DNA from: Ignavibacteria bacterium | GTDB lineage: Bacteria > Bacteroidota > Ignavibacteria > Kapaibacteriales > Kapaibacteriaceae | Reading direction: 5' to 3' | DNA: 64,000 bases | Assembly (NCBI GenBank): GCA_016873895.1 | Contig: VGVV01000001.1 | Span: 144,776 to 208,775, forward strand | Shown: one piece after another, positions 19,143 to 26,952 of the stretch | How positions within the stretch are numbered: position 1 is the first letter of the stretch | Layout of the letters: the number at the start of each line of letters is the position of its first letter | Made by a program: the position numbers and the translations under genes | Notes under the pieces: model-generated | Told to the model about the DNA's origin: nothing | What the model saw: only the letters and a program-made list of their open reading frames with translations | Database searches by the model: none

Positions 19143-20385
19143 GACTCATTCGTCTGAGAGCAGGGTTCTTGGTAGCCGTGAATGCCACAACAAACAGAGT
19201 GAGCAGAGCGCCGATATAGACAGAAGGAACGGTACCCAGCAATCTGGCTACCACGCCACTTTCGACAGCACCAAGCTCGTTACTACTGGAGATGAACATG
19301 GTATTGGCCGCTGCCACGCGCCCCTTCATGTCTTCAGGGGTTTCAAGCTGCAGGATGGTGTGGCGCACAATCACGCTCACGGCATCGAATGCTCCCGCCA
19401 GCAATAGCGTTGCGAAGGAGAGCCAGAACCACGTGCTCGAGGCAAATCCAAGAATGCAGAGTCCAAAGCCGGCTACAGCCCAGAGGAGCTGACGTCCAGC
19501 GTTCTTTCCCAAGGGCTTCCAGGAGAGCAAGGCCATCATGATGATGCTGCCAATACTCATCGATGCCCGAAGCAGTCCGAGCCCCCTCTGATCAACAAAC
19601 AGGATGTCGGTTGCAAATACCGGCAACAGCGCCACAACCCCGCCGAAGAGCACGGCCAGGAGGTCGAGTGAAAGAGCTCCAAAGATCACCGGTCTGGAAA
19701 CAATGAAACGTATGCCAAGGGTAAGGTCTTCGATCATGCCTGCCTTATGATCCTGTTTTACAGGGGGCTTGGCAGAGATCCACACTGTTCCGCATGAACC
19801 AAGGAGCATCAGGCCAAGCACAACGTAGGAGGCGAACTCAACGTCGTAGAGTCCGTACAACAGACCGCCCAACATAGGCCCGCCTACCATTGCCGTTTGC
19901 CACATGGTGCTGCTCATGGCAGATGCTCTGGCGATGTTCTCGCGCGGCACAATGCGACCCAACGTGCTGAACATGGCCGGACCATACATAGACCGCGCCG
20001 TGCCGTTGAGCATGATCATGGCAAGGAGTCCCCAGAGCACCGAGCTCTGACCCCATGTGGCCAATGCCGCGTCGTGAACAAGATAACAGGTGCCTGCCGC
20101 CGAGAGAATGATCAGCTCAATTGCCGCCCACATGGCCTTTCGCTTGTCCCAGTTGTCCACCCAATACCCCATAGGCAAGGCCATGCCAATTGCTGGTATG
20201 GCCTCGGCCATTCCGATGGATGCTAAGGTAAGTGGGTCGTGTGTGAGCCAATAGGCATACCATCCTACGATCAATCCCTGCATGTGCCATGCCGTCGCGA
20301 TGAAGAACCGAAGGTGCAGAAATGCCAAAAACTCGCCGGCATTGGGAGTTAGTGCACTAGCTTTGCTATGGATGTATGCTAACAC
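19126..20385 (-). CDS. MFS transporter (MFS_3/EntS-like)
   Basis: 419-residue integral membrane protein with about 12 hydrophobic segments. It resembles major-facilitator exporters of the EntS/transmembrane-secretion-effector type. Motif A-like DNWDKRK follows TM2 (MGYWVDNWDKRKAMW, about 72-86), and the N-terminal ATAWHMQGLIVGWYAYWLTH segment is typical of that family. The substrate cannot be told from sequence. The start codon is GTG with no clear Shine-Dalgarno site. It runs divergently from the secreted protein at 20437 and ends within the EF-G promoter, so it may share transcripts with the translation operon. Confidence 0.82.
   Translation of the reverse strand: MLAYIHSKASALTPNAGEFLAFLHLRFFIATAWHMQGLIVGWYAYWLTHDPLTLASIGMAEAIPAIGMALPMGYWVDNWDKRKAMWAAIELIILSAAGTCYLVHDAALATWGQSSVLWGLLAMIMLNGTARSMYGPAMFSTLGRIVPRENIARASAMSSTMWQTAMVGGPMLGGLLYGLYDVEFASYVVLGLMLLGSCGTVWISAKPPVKQDHKAGMIEDLTLGIRFIVSRPVIFGALSLDLLAVLFGGVVALLPVFATDILFVDQRGLGLLRASMSIGSIIMMALLSWKPLGKNAGRQLLWAVAGFGLCILGFASSTWFWLSFATLLLAGAFDAVSVIVRHTILQLETPEDMKGRVAAANTMFISSSNELGAVESGVVARLLGTVPSVYIGALLTLFVVAFTATKNPALRRMSLGDKA
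20358..20365 (+). promoter_or_regulatory. Possible -7 element for the secreted protein at 20437
   Basis: TAGCTTTG fits TAnnTTTG and lies 71 bases upstream of the likely ATG. It falls inside the 5' end of the divergent MFS gene and has no TTG at the right distance (the nearest is 13 bases upstream), so it is only a candidate. Confidence 0.3.
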
Positions 20386-20436
20386 GGTTGCGTGGTTCGT
20401 TCAACAAAGCTCGGGATTTTTCTCTCGATTCGACAT

Positions 20437-22395
20437 ATGAAACAGTCACACCGTTCTGCTCCGCGTGTTGTCGTTCTCGTCGCCGTGATCATGGTTCTCC
20501 TGGCAGGCCCTGATGCAGACGCGCAGTCTGTGCTCCATGAAGGACTGCACTTCCTTGCCGGGTTCATACATCCAGAACGAGCGCACGGAGAGCCCCTTCC
20601 ACCCGATGCCTATCGGATAGTTGTTAGCTCGCGATACAATGCTCGTGTGGTGGTTGCAGGTAAAGAGATTACTGTGCAGCCCAATGCCTCTGTGGAAGTT
20701 GTTATTGACAGTTGCAATGTAGCGCTTGTTACGAGCGACAAGCCAATCTCGGTTGCATCGCGGATTCTCATGCCAGGCAATGGCGAGCAGGCAATTCAGA
20801 TTCCAACATTTGCGTGGGGAATGCGCTACCATGCGTTCTCGTGGTGGACGGATAGATATGGCCTTGAGAAGAAGCATTATGCGTTCGCCAAACGCCTTGT
20901 GATTGCCATGGAAAACGGAACAGTTGTACGGGTCTATGGAAAGTCGGGAATCCTCGAGCTGAAGTTGAATGCAGGTGAGAGTGGCTTTGTGCCGTTCTAT
21001 CTGGACACGACCGGTGTTCGTGATTCGGCGTCTGATCTTACTGGAGAGTACTACACCGCGAACAAGCCGATCATGGTTATATCAGGTCACGGCAAGGCAG
21101 CAGTGCTTGAGCATCCTGATGCATTGCCTGCGAGCGGACCCTATGCGCGCGCAGCCAATCGCACGCGAGGCACTCTGATGGAGTCGATGATCCCTGGTGA
21201 GCATGCGGGCACAACGTTCGTGACAGTTCCGTTTCAGTATTCGCCAACGCGCAAACGCGGACAGGACAATTCCTCTGTTGGCATTGCCGATGATCGAGGG
21301 GATGTGATTCGCTTTATCGGAACAACAACGCCTGCAGTGCTTTCTTATCGAACAGATACAGGTGATGTTATCGTCGATACACTTGGTCAGGGCGAAGTTT
21401 ACACTACGCGCAGTGTGGAGACTGCTCGAGTATGGAATGCAACGCGTCAGGTGTTGTGCGCTCAATATGGCAAGAGTTACGGCCATATTACGTCGCAGGC
21501 TACGCTTCCCGAAGACGACCCCTCTACCGATGCTGGCTTGCCCATGATGATAACTATTCCGAGCACAAATCAGTGGACGTCGCATGCTCTTTTCACCGCA
21601 CCAGCCGATCTGATCAGTTATGTGTCTCTTGTGTGCCGCCAGCAGCACATCACATCCATTCAATTGGATGGCAAGCCCCTTACAGGCCACATGTACATTT
21701 CGCCTATCGCAGGCAGTGATGTTGTTACCGCACGCGCAATGGTGAGTCCCGGTAGTCACGTTGTTTCTGCTACACGAGACGACGTCACGTTTATGACCAT
21801 CACTTATGGCAACCTCGATGGTCTGCAACTATGCAATGCCTATGCGAGCACTTGCGGGATAAGCCTCCAGAATCCGTGCATTGATAGTCTCGAGGTTTCT
21901 AGCGAACAATCAGATGATACAGCCCGTGTAACATTCACACCCGTTGCACTCTATGCATGCCAAGATGTAGGTCTTGCGATGGTGTATGCTTCGGCATCAT
22001 ACAATTGCACAACGTCTGTTGTTGATGGAACCGCAACGATCCGGCAGAACAATGCCACGGACACTGCCTACGCTGTTGTTACAGGAGTAACGCTGCATGG
22101 AACATCAAGCTCGAGACGCATCTGGTTCGGTGCAACAACGGATGTTACGGACGGGCTAAACCACGCGCAGACTGATCATCTGTATCCCAACCCCTGCAGC
22201 ACAACGCTCACAATTGCGAACTGTGATGCGCGTTCGAATTGCGATGTGCTTCGCATGTGCGATGTGTACGGGAACATACATGTGTATCAATGTAGCGCCG
22301 CACTCATGCACCAGATCGACGTTTCACAGCTTCCACCAGGACTATACCTGCTTGCCCACGCACAGCAGACGATACCGGTCATGATCGTCCGATAG
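20437..22395 (+). CDS. Secreted T9SS cargo with IgGFc-binding-like N-terminal domain
   Basis: 652-residue predicted secreted protein. The chosen ATG gives a clean signal peptide (basic start MKQSHRSAPR, hydrophobic VVVLVAVIMVLLA, cleavage near ADAQS); a longer reading from 20392 would bury it. Residues of about 60-320 (motifs MPGNGEQAIQIPTFAWG, YHAFSWW, YTANKPIMVISGHGKAAVLE, TLMESMIPGEHAGTTFV) resemble the IgGFc-binding N-terminal domain found in bacterial adhesin-like surface proteins. A middle Ig-like segment follows, and the last ~75 residues (HLYPNPCSTTLTI to PPGLYLLAHA) form a type A T9SS sorting domain. The protein is unusually cysteine-rich, suggesting disulphides. It is probably exported and anchored on the cell surface. 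Confidence 0.75.
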   Translation: MKQSHRSAPRVVVLVAVIMVLLAGPDADAQSVLHEGLHFLAGFIHPERAHGEPLPPDAYRIVVSSRYNARVVVAGKEITVQPNASVEVVIDSCNVALVTSDKPISVASRILMPGNGEQAIQIPTFAWGMRYHAFSWWTDRYGLEKKHYAFAKRLVIAMENGTVVRVYGKSGILELKLNAGESGFVPFYLDTTGVRDSASDLTGEYYTANKPIMVISGHGKAAVLEHPDALPASGPYARAANRTRGTLMESMIPGEHAGTTFVTVPFQYSPTRKRGQDNSSVGIADDRGDVIRFIGTTTPAVLSYRTDTGDVIVDTLGQGEVYTTRSVETARVWNATRQVLCAQYGKSYGHITSQATLPEDDPSTDAGLPMMITIPSTNQWTSHALFTAPADLISYVSLVCRQQHITSIQLDGKPLTGHMYISPIAGSDVVTARAMVSPGSHVVSATRDDVTFMTITYGNLDGLQLCNAYASTCGISLQNPCIDSLEVSSEQSDDTARVTFTPVALYACQDVGLAMVYASASYNCTTSVVDGTATIRQNNATDTAYAVVTGVTLHGTSSSRRIWFGATTDVTDGLNHAQTDHLYPNPCSTTLTIANCDARSNCDVLRMCDVYGNIHVYQCSAALMHQIDVSQLPPGLYLLAHAQQTIPVMIVR

Positions 22396-22396
22396 C

Positions 22397-22424
22397 ATAC
22401 CACGAAATCCCTACTTTCTGGTAT
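22397..22424 (+). other. Stem-loop after the secreted protein gene
   Basis: ATACCA-C-GAAA and TTTC-TGGTAT form a 10-bp stem with one bulge and a 7-base loop, starting one base after the stop codon (TAG, 22393-22395). There is no U-tract. It may mark the 3' end of the transcript. Confidence 0.4.
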
Positions 22425-22719
22425 TGCCTGCATGAGCTCTACGACATACAATTTGTTCAGGCATCTGCACTGCCGTTCTTACGCAGTATCGTACTTAATA
22501 ACATCGTATACGACATTCAACCTCCCTGCTACATGCGAGATGATTCATCCCGTATGTTGGTTTGAGTCCGTCCATCACGCTAGGAAAGGTGCAGAGATAT
22601 GCTATGTACAACACCCGAATGCATGCAGTGCGGTTCGCGCCTGCGGAATGGAATGCTAGAGATCGGCATAGATGGCGCGTTGCAAGTAACACAGACCAAG
22701 TAGAGCTCAATTTTCAAGC

Positions 22720-23295
22720 GTGGCTCTGTCGTCCGTCCTGTTTTATCAAATCCGCGAAAATTCGCGGCTTGCTCTCCGCGTCATGCAGCAGCTTTCTGCA
22801 GAAGTGCAAGACGCACAGCGTCAGATTGTTGAGTTGGTACACAAATTCATCCGTGAGCGGCTCGCAGAAGCACTTCTCGTCCTGAAAGAGACATTTGGCA
22901 CAATAGGCGATGGCATGACGCTCGCCAGCCCCTTAACACGTGAAGAAATCGCATCCGTCGTTGGCACAGCACCAGAGAGTGTCATTCGCACGCTATCAGA
23001 GTTTAAGGCCGACAAGCCGATTGCAATCAACGGACGTGCAATCATGCTTACAAACCTCAAGGGCTTGCTCGGATCGCGAACCTGCAAGACTAAATTTGGC
23101 AAGTATGACAAATGTCATAGTACACGCTTACGTGCGGTTCGAGATTGTATGCAAAGGGATTTTCTCATCACAATTCTCAAGGGTGTTCCAATGCGTAGTA
23201 TTCCACAACAACCTACGGCAGCGCTTATAGCTCCGATCCTCGATCAGCACGAGGCGCAGGCATCGCGGGCTTACATGCTGCGCGAGATGCGCTAG
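22720..23295 (+). pseudogene. Remnant of a Crp/Fnr-family regulator
   Basis: An open stretch of 191 codons whose first ~115 residues match the dimerisation helix and winged-helix DNA-binding domain of Crp/Fnr regulators: IRENSRLALRVMQQLSAEVQ, then KFIRERLAEALLVLKETFG, then the HTH LTREEIASVVGTAPESVIRT, LSEFKADKPIAINGRAIMLT, NLKGL. The expected ~110-residue cyclic-nucleotide-type sensor domain upstream is not readable in any frame of 22400-22720, where stops are frequent. The residues after about 128 do not continue the family and resemble a different protein, with an in-frame stop at 23295. Either a truncated regulator or, more likely, a decayed locus left from fused fragments. The surrounding 22425-22719 and 23296-23471 hold no other gene that I can support. 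Confidence 0.55.
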
Positions 23296-23471
23296 ACGGG
23301 CGTACTAAAGCACGCTGCAGAGGACCATGCAAAGCTGGAATCTGCTCTCCCTCATGAGCACCGCCTTACAGCAAAGCGCTTGCAGCGCGAAGTTTCATCT
23401 TGCGCCATATGAGAGCTTAACGATGTTCCTTGCATCTCGTGTCTGATTAGCTAGTAAGCACACATAGTTTG

Positions 23472-23479
23472 TAGTTTTG
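23472..23479 (+). promoter_or_regulatory. -7 promoter element for the two-TM protein-lysA operon
   Basis: TAGTTTTG fits the Bacteroidota -7 consensus TAnnTTTG. The extended word GTAGTTTTGCCT (23471-23482) recurs exactly upstream of clpS (32384-32395), and GTAGTTTTGC upstream of lnt. No good -33 TTG is seen. Confidence 0.6.
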
Positions 23480-23517
23480 CCTTGCCCGAGGTACAGATCG
23501 GCGTTCCTCGGGCAAGG
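23480..23517 (+). other. Perfect 12-bp inverted repeat at the predicted transcription start
   Basis: CCTTGCCCGAGG (23480-23491) and CCTCGGGCAAGG (23506-23517) are exact reverse complements around a 14-base spacer. They begin immediately after the -7 element and end 22 bases before the start codon. It could be a DNA operator at +1, or a 5' mRNA hairpin. Only a broken T-run (TAATTTTATTT) follows, so a terminator/attenuator is possible but weak. Confidence 0.7.
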
Positions 23518-23539
23518 TAATTTTATTTCGGAGTACGTC

Positions 23540-23806
23540 ATGGCAAAGCTAAAATCACGTCTCACAGTATCCCGCACTGCAGTGCAGTGGAAGAGTCCAC
23601 TAAAAAACATGCACTTCGCCTACCTCGGCGGTGCTGTGGCTGTAATTGTCATTGGCTTTTTACTTCTTGCCAAGGGAATGTATTCAACCTGGGACGATCC
23701 ACTTTCTATTGATGTGGCTCCGGTAGTATTGGTTGTAGGCTATTGCATTCTCGTACCGTTTGCGATCATGCGCAAGGGCACAGATAACCACTCAAACGAA
23801 GCATGA
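23540..23806 (+). CDS. Small two-TM membrane protein (DUF3098-like)
   Basis: 88-residue protein with a basic N-terminus and two hydrophobic segments (FAYLGGAVAVIVIGFLLLAK, about 29-48, and VAPVVLVVGYCILVPFAIM, about 59-77). The layout, with a short polar link containing W-D-D-P and the ending AIMRKG, resembles the DUF3098 family of Bacteroidota. Function unknown. The ATG at 23540 is preceded by GGAG at about 8 bases, which decides it over an upstream in-frame ATG at 23477 inside the inverted repeat. Its stop overlaps the lysA start by 4 bases (ATGA), so the two are translationally coupled. Confidence 0.7.
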   Translation: MAKLKSRLTVSRTAVQWKSPLKNMHFAYLGGAVAVIVIGFLLLAKGMYSTWDDPLSIDVAPVVLVVGYCILVPFAIMRKGTDNHSNEA

Positions 23807-25029
23807 GTACTGCACCGTCTCTTATTGGCGGTGTTTCAATCGACGAAATCTGCCGACTTGCTGGCACTCCCACATACGTGTATGATGCGGCAGTTATTGC
23901 CAGCAATGTTCAACGACTGAAGTCGGCATTTCGTACGATACCCGTCCGCTTTATGTATGCATGTAAAGCGCTAACCAATACAGCAATCTTGCGACTCATG
24001 CATTCGTTGGGCACGGGGCTAGACACAGTCTCTATCGAAGAAGTTCACCGCGGTCTACACGCAGGCTTTACGCCTTCCCAGATTCTGTTTACACCCAATA
24101 TGATCTCCTTTGAGGAGATCAAGCAGGCAGTCGCACTTGGTGTTCACATAAACATCGATACTATCTCCGTGCTCGAGAGATTCGGGCATGAATACGGGAA
24201 TTCCGTACCAGTTTGTATACGGATCAATCCCCACATCATGGCTGGGGGAAATGAACGTATCAGCACAGGGCATATCGATTCGAAGTTTGGGATATCGATT
24301 CATCAAATGCGGCATGTACTTCGTGTGGCACAATCACAGAACATGCACATCAACGGATTGCACATGCACACAGGTAGTGATATCCTCGATGCTGATGTTT
24401 TCTTGCAGGGGGCGGAGATGCTGTTTGAAATAGCATCCGACTTCCCAGCACTTGAGTTTGTAGACTTTGGCTCGGGCTTTAAGGTGGCCTACAAGCCTGA
24501 CGACATATCTACAGACATCGAAGATCTTGCAGCTAAGCTCTCAGAGCGCGTTCATGCCTTCAACGCCACGCGCTTTGCACCGATTGAGATTTGGTTCGAA
24601 CCAGGCAAGTTCTTGGTAAGCGAAGCCGGAACACTGCTGGCGCGTGTTAACGTTGTGAAGCAAACTACGGCTACAGTGTTTGCAGGTGTCGATACAGGGC
24701 TGAATCATTTGATTCGCCCGATGCTCTACAATGCCTATCACCACATTTCGAATGCCTCGAATCCAATGGGTACTCCACGAGTGTATACCGTTGTAGGGTA
24801 TATCTGCGAAACAGATACGTTCGGATGGGACAGAAAGATTACAGAGATACGTGAAGGCGATGTGCTTGCATTCTCGAATGCAGGTGCCTACGGCATTACT
24901 ATGGCAAGTAACTACAACAGCCGGCTGCGACCTGCAGAGGTGCTCATCCATAATGGAAAAGCGTCCCTCATCAGAAGACGAGAGACGCTTATCGACATCT
25001 TAGCCACTGAAGTCGAAATCGAGCTCTAG
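23803..25029 (+). CDS. lysA: Diaminopimelate decarboxylase
   Basis: 408-residue PLP enzyme of fold type III that converts meso-diaminopimelate to L-lysine, the last step of lysine synthesis. The PLP lysine is K55 in MYACKALTN. Other family elements are HTGSDI, the phosphate-binding DFGSGFKVAYKPDD (GSGF instead of the common GGGF), EPGKFLVSEAG, the substrate-contacting cysteine in ICETDTFG (usually CESGD) and the final SNAGAYG. The C-E-T-D variant fits the Bacteroidota-type LysA. It shares an operon with the small membrane protein and converges on the outer-membrane gene, overlapping its stop by 4 bases. Confidence 0.93.
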   Translation: MSTAPSLIGGVSIDEICRLAGTPTYVYDAAVIASNVQRLKSAFRTIPVRFMYACKALTNTAILRLMHSLGTGLDTVSIEEVHRGLHAGFTPSQILFTPNMISFEEIKQAVALGVHINIDTISVLERFGHEYGNSVPVCIRINPHIMAGGNERISTGHIDSKFGISIHQMRHVLRVAQSQNMHINGLHMHTGSDILDADVFLQGAEMLFEIASDFPALEFVDFGSGFKVAYKPDDISTDIEDLAAKLSERVHAFNATRFAPIEIWFEPGKFLVSEAGTLLARVNVVKQTTATVFAGVDTGLNHLIRPMLYNAYHHISNASNPMGTPRVYTVVGYICETDTFGWDRKITEIREGDVLAFSNAGAYGITMASNYNSRLRPAEVLIHNGKASLIRRRETLIDILATEVEIEL

Positions 25030-25937
25030 AAGTTTAGACTAACTCCAAGGCTGTAACCCGTTACATTCATAGGGGCCGCGGTTTCGAATGGCCAATTCAT
25101 TTGGTTTTTGCGGAGCGTCTTGAAACCATATGCCACGGCATTGCGCAACACAAAGTTCATGATGGGCAATGAAGCCGGAGATGCCTTACCGAAAGCTTTA
25201 ACGGAGGCCATAACAATTCCGTCTGAAATACCTTCGATAAGTTCGCTGCCAGCCCAGTACCAGAACATGTGTCGTGGGTATATCTGCGTCCATGTAAAAC
25301 TCGCCTGGATACTCAACGGCTTGATGACTTGAAACTCAATCGTCGGCTTCATCGTGGCACCAAAACGAATGCTGCCTGTAAAATCACGCACAGCTTGACG
25401 TGCATCTCCGTTGATTGACTGGTCAAAGGAAATCGGGTCTATGCTCGACCACAACGACTTCTTTGCTACAAGGAATTTCAACGCTCCACCGCTGCCAAGC
25501 TTGTAGCCGTAACCCGACTCGTCGATGAATCCAAACGAATAGATATTCATAGATGTGGTAGCAGCATTCACGATCGAGTCGTCAATGGCAGTAAGTCCAG
25601 TAACTGGTTTCGATGCACCATAGTTAAAGAACAAACCGTTATTCTGGTAGCGGACAATACTTTGGTCGCCGCGAATACTGCGTGCGTCTTCCATCCCCAC
25701 AGAAACACGATAATTCACGATGGGATTTGTATTCCCGGCTAGCCCCTTGCGCTGAAAATCCAATGTGCCATACGAGGCCTGGATTCGCGGACTACGATGA
25801 CGCTGACTTCTGTCGGGATGATCATCAAAGAAGATCTCCACCAAACTGTCGATCAGCGACGTTGTGTCCTGCTGAAACGCTTTCACAGATGGGGAAATGA
25901 TGCACATGAGCGCTACGAGAATGATAAAACTCTTCAT
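25026..25937 (-). CDS. Predicted outer-membrane protein of unknown function
   Basis: 303-residue protein that I do not recognise. The chosen ATG gives a signal peptide (MKSFIILVALMCIISPSVKA, cleavage before FQQD). The upstream in-frame start at 26006 would bury it and overlap the preceding gene. The mature part has alternating amphipathic strands, glycine/aromatic turns (FWYWAGSELI, YGYKLGSGG) and ends in LNF, the C-terminal aromatic typical of outer-membrane barrels. It is the last gene of the minus-strand operon starting at the CADD-like gene, 49 bases after the repeat protein. Confidence 0.55.
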   Translation of the reverse strand: MKSFIILVALMCIISPSVKAFQQDTTSLIDSLVEIFFDDHPDRSQRHRSPRIQASYGTLDFQRKGLAGNTNPIVNYRVSVGMEDARSIRGDQSIVRYQNNGLFFNYGASKPVTGLTAIDDSIVNAATTSMNIYSFGFIDESGYGYKLGSGGALKFLVAKKSLWSSIDPISFDQSINGDARQAVRDFTGSIRFGATMKPTIEFQVIKPLSIQASFTWTQIYPRHMFWYWAGSELIEGISDGIVMASVKAFGKASPASLPIMNFVLRNAVAYGFKTLRKNQMNWPFETAAPMNVTGYSLGVSLNF

Positions 25938-25986
25938 AAAAGATGCAACACCATGTTGTGAGTGATCTGTTGTTCTGACAAACACA

Positions 25987-26949
25987 CTATTCCGAGGTTT
26001 CGCCATCAGAGGATGATTTTTTTCTGCGGCTCCTCATCTTGCGTTCTTTAGGCTTGTTTTCATCGAGATTTTCTTTGAAAACATAGACGTCTGATGCGTA
26101 GGCCTTTGACCTTGTTTCGTCTGTATCACGCTTGCGCGCTGGACCCGAGGATGCAAAGCCCTCTCTGCGACGTCCACCGCCGCCATAACCTCGGCTTCCG
26201 CCTCCCTGACCAGCCCCTGCTCCACGTCCGCGTGGGCTTGCACCCCCACGTCCACCTCGCGTGCCGGACGGTTTCCCTCCACGCCCACGTAGAGACGGCG
26301 ATTCATTGGTAAGGGGCTGGCGTTCGTCTCCATCACGATATCGTTCACGCGGCGAGCGATCATCACGTTGTGGCCGCGAATCATTCCCGTAGCCTCTTGA
26401 TGGACGTGGCCCCCTATCATCGCGGCGGTTGCTGCGTGGCCCCCGATCATCGCGGCGGTCGCTACGTGGCCCCCTGTCATCTCGGCGGTCACCGCGTGGA
26501 GCTCTGTCATCGCGGCGGTCACCGCGTGGCCCTCTGTCATCGCGGCGGTCACCGCGTGGCCCTCTGTCATCGCGGCGGTCGCTGCGTGGCCCTCTGTCAT
26601 CGCGGCGGTCGCTGCGTGGAGCTCTGTCATCGCGGCGGTCACCGCGTGGCCCTCTGTCATCGCGGCGGTCGCTGCGTGGCCCTCTGTCATCGCGGCGGTC
26701 GCTGCGTGGCCCTCTGTCATCGCGGCGGTCACCGCGTGGAGCTCTGCCATCACGGCGGTCATTGCGTGGAGCTCTGTCATCACGGCGGTCATTGCGTGGC
26801 CCCCGATCATCACGTCTTGGTGGCTTACCACCATCACGCCTTCCGCCCGACTTTGGTGCGTAGGCTGGATTTTCACTTGTTAGCGGCTGTCGTTCATCAT
26901 CAAAGCGTTCACGCTTTGGTTTACCGAATCCTCGGTTTCTATCATTCAT
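25987..26949 (-). CDS. Arginine/aspartate/glycine repeat protein (disordered)
   Basis: 320-residue, highly charged, apparently disordered protein. Residues 45-184 are fourteen tandem decapeptides of consensus RRDDRGPRSD, with position 6 G/A and position 9 S/G/N varying. The block is flanked by two copies of the peptide DERQPLTxE (about 18-26 and 206-215). Then comes an RGG-rich segment (GTRGGRGGASPRGRGAGAGQ and GGSRGYGGGGRR) and a lysine-rich tail (RSRRKKSSSDGETSE). RGG and RD repeats commonly bind RNA or mediate phase separation in other proteins; a role in RNA binding or ribosome assembly here is inference. No folded domain is visible. Long readings on the opposite strand are by-products of the repeats. 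Confidence 0.75.
   Translation of the reverse strand: MNDRNRGFGKPKRERFDDERQPLTSENPAYAPKSGGRRDGGKPPRRDDRGPRNDRRDDRAPRNDRRDGRAPRGDRRDDRGPRSDRRDDRGPRSDRRDDRGPRGDRRDDRAPRSDRRDDRGPRSDRRDDRGPRGDRRDDRGPRGDRRDDRAPRGDRRDDRGPRSDRRDDRGPRSNRRDDRGPRPSRGYGNDSRPQRDDRSPRERYRDGDERQPLTNESPSLRGRGGKPSGTRGGRGGASPRGRGAGAGQGGGSRGYGGGGRRREGFASSGPARKRDTDETRSKAYASDVYVFKENLDENKPKERKMRSRRKKSSSDGETSE
26398..26817 (-). repeat. 30-bp tandem repeat array inside the repeat protein gene
   Basis: About fourteen contiguous 30-bp units with no spacer encode the decapeptide array. Units differ mainly at two codons (GGT/GCT choices giving G or A, and AGC/GGT/AAT giving S, G or N). The high identity of adjacent units, for example 26505-26600, indicates recent expansion by slippage or unequal recombination. 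The array stays in frame throughout. Confidence 0.9.
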
Positions 26950-26952
26950 GTA

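Noticed and set aside
22432-22659. 75-codon plus-strand frame upstream of the Crp/Fnr remnant
   Set aside because: The composition looks random, it has no match to the cyclic-nucleotide domain and it is in a region with many stops, so it is not called as a gene.
23480-23539. Lysine riboswitch upstream of the lysA operon
   Set aside because: The leader is only about 55 bases, far shorter than the lysine riboswitch of about 170 bases, and holds only a single hairpin.
25938-26006. Longer start for the outer-membrane protein gene
   Set aside because: It overlaps the 3' end of the repeat protein gene and places 23 polar residues ahead of a clear signal peptide.
26398-26817. CRISPR-like array
   Set aside because: The 30-bp units are contiguous, without unique spacers, and stay in one reading frame, so this is a coding repeat.
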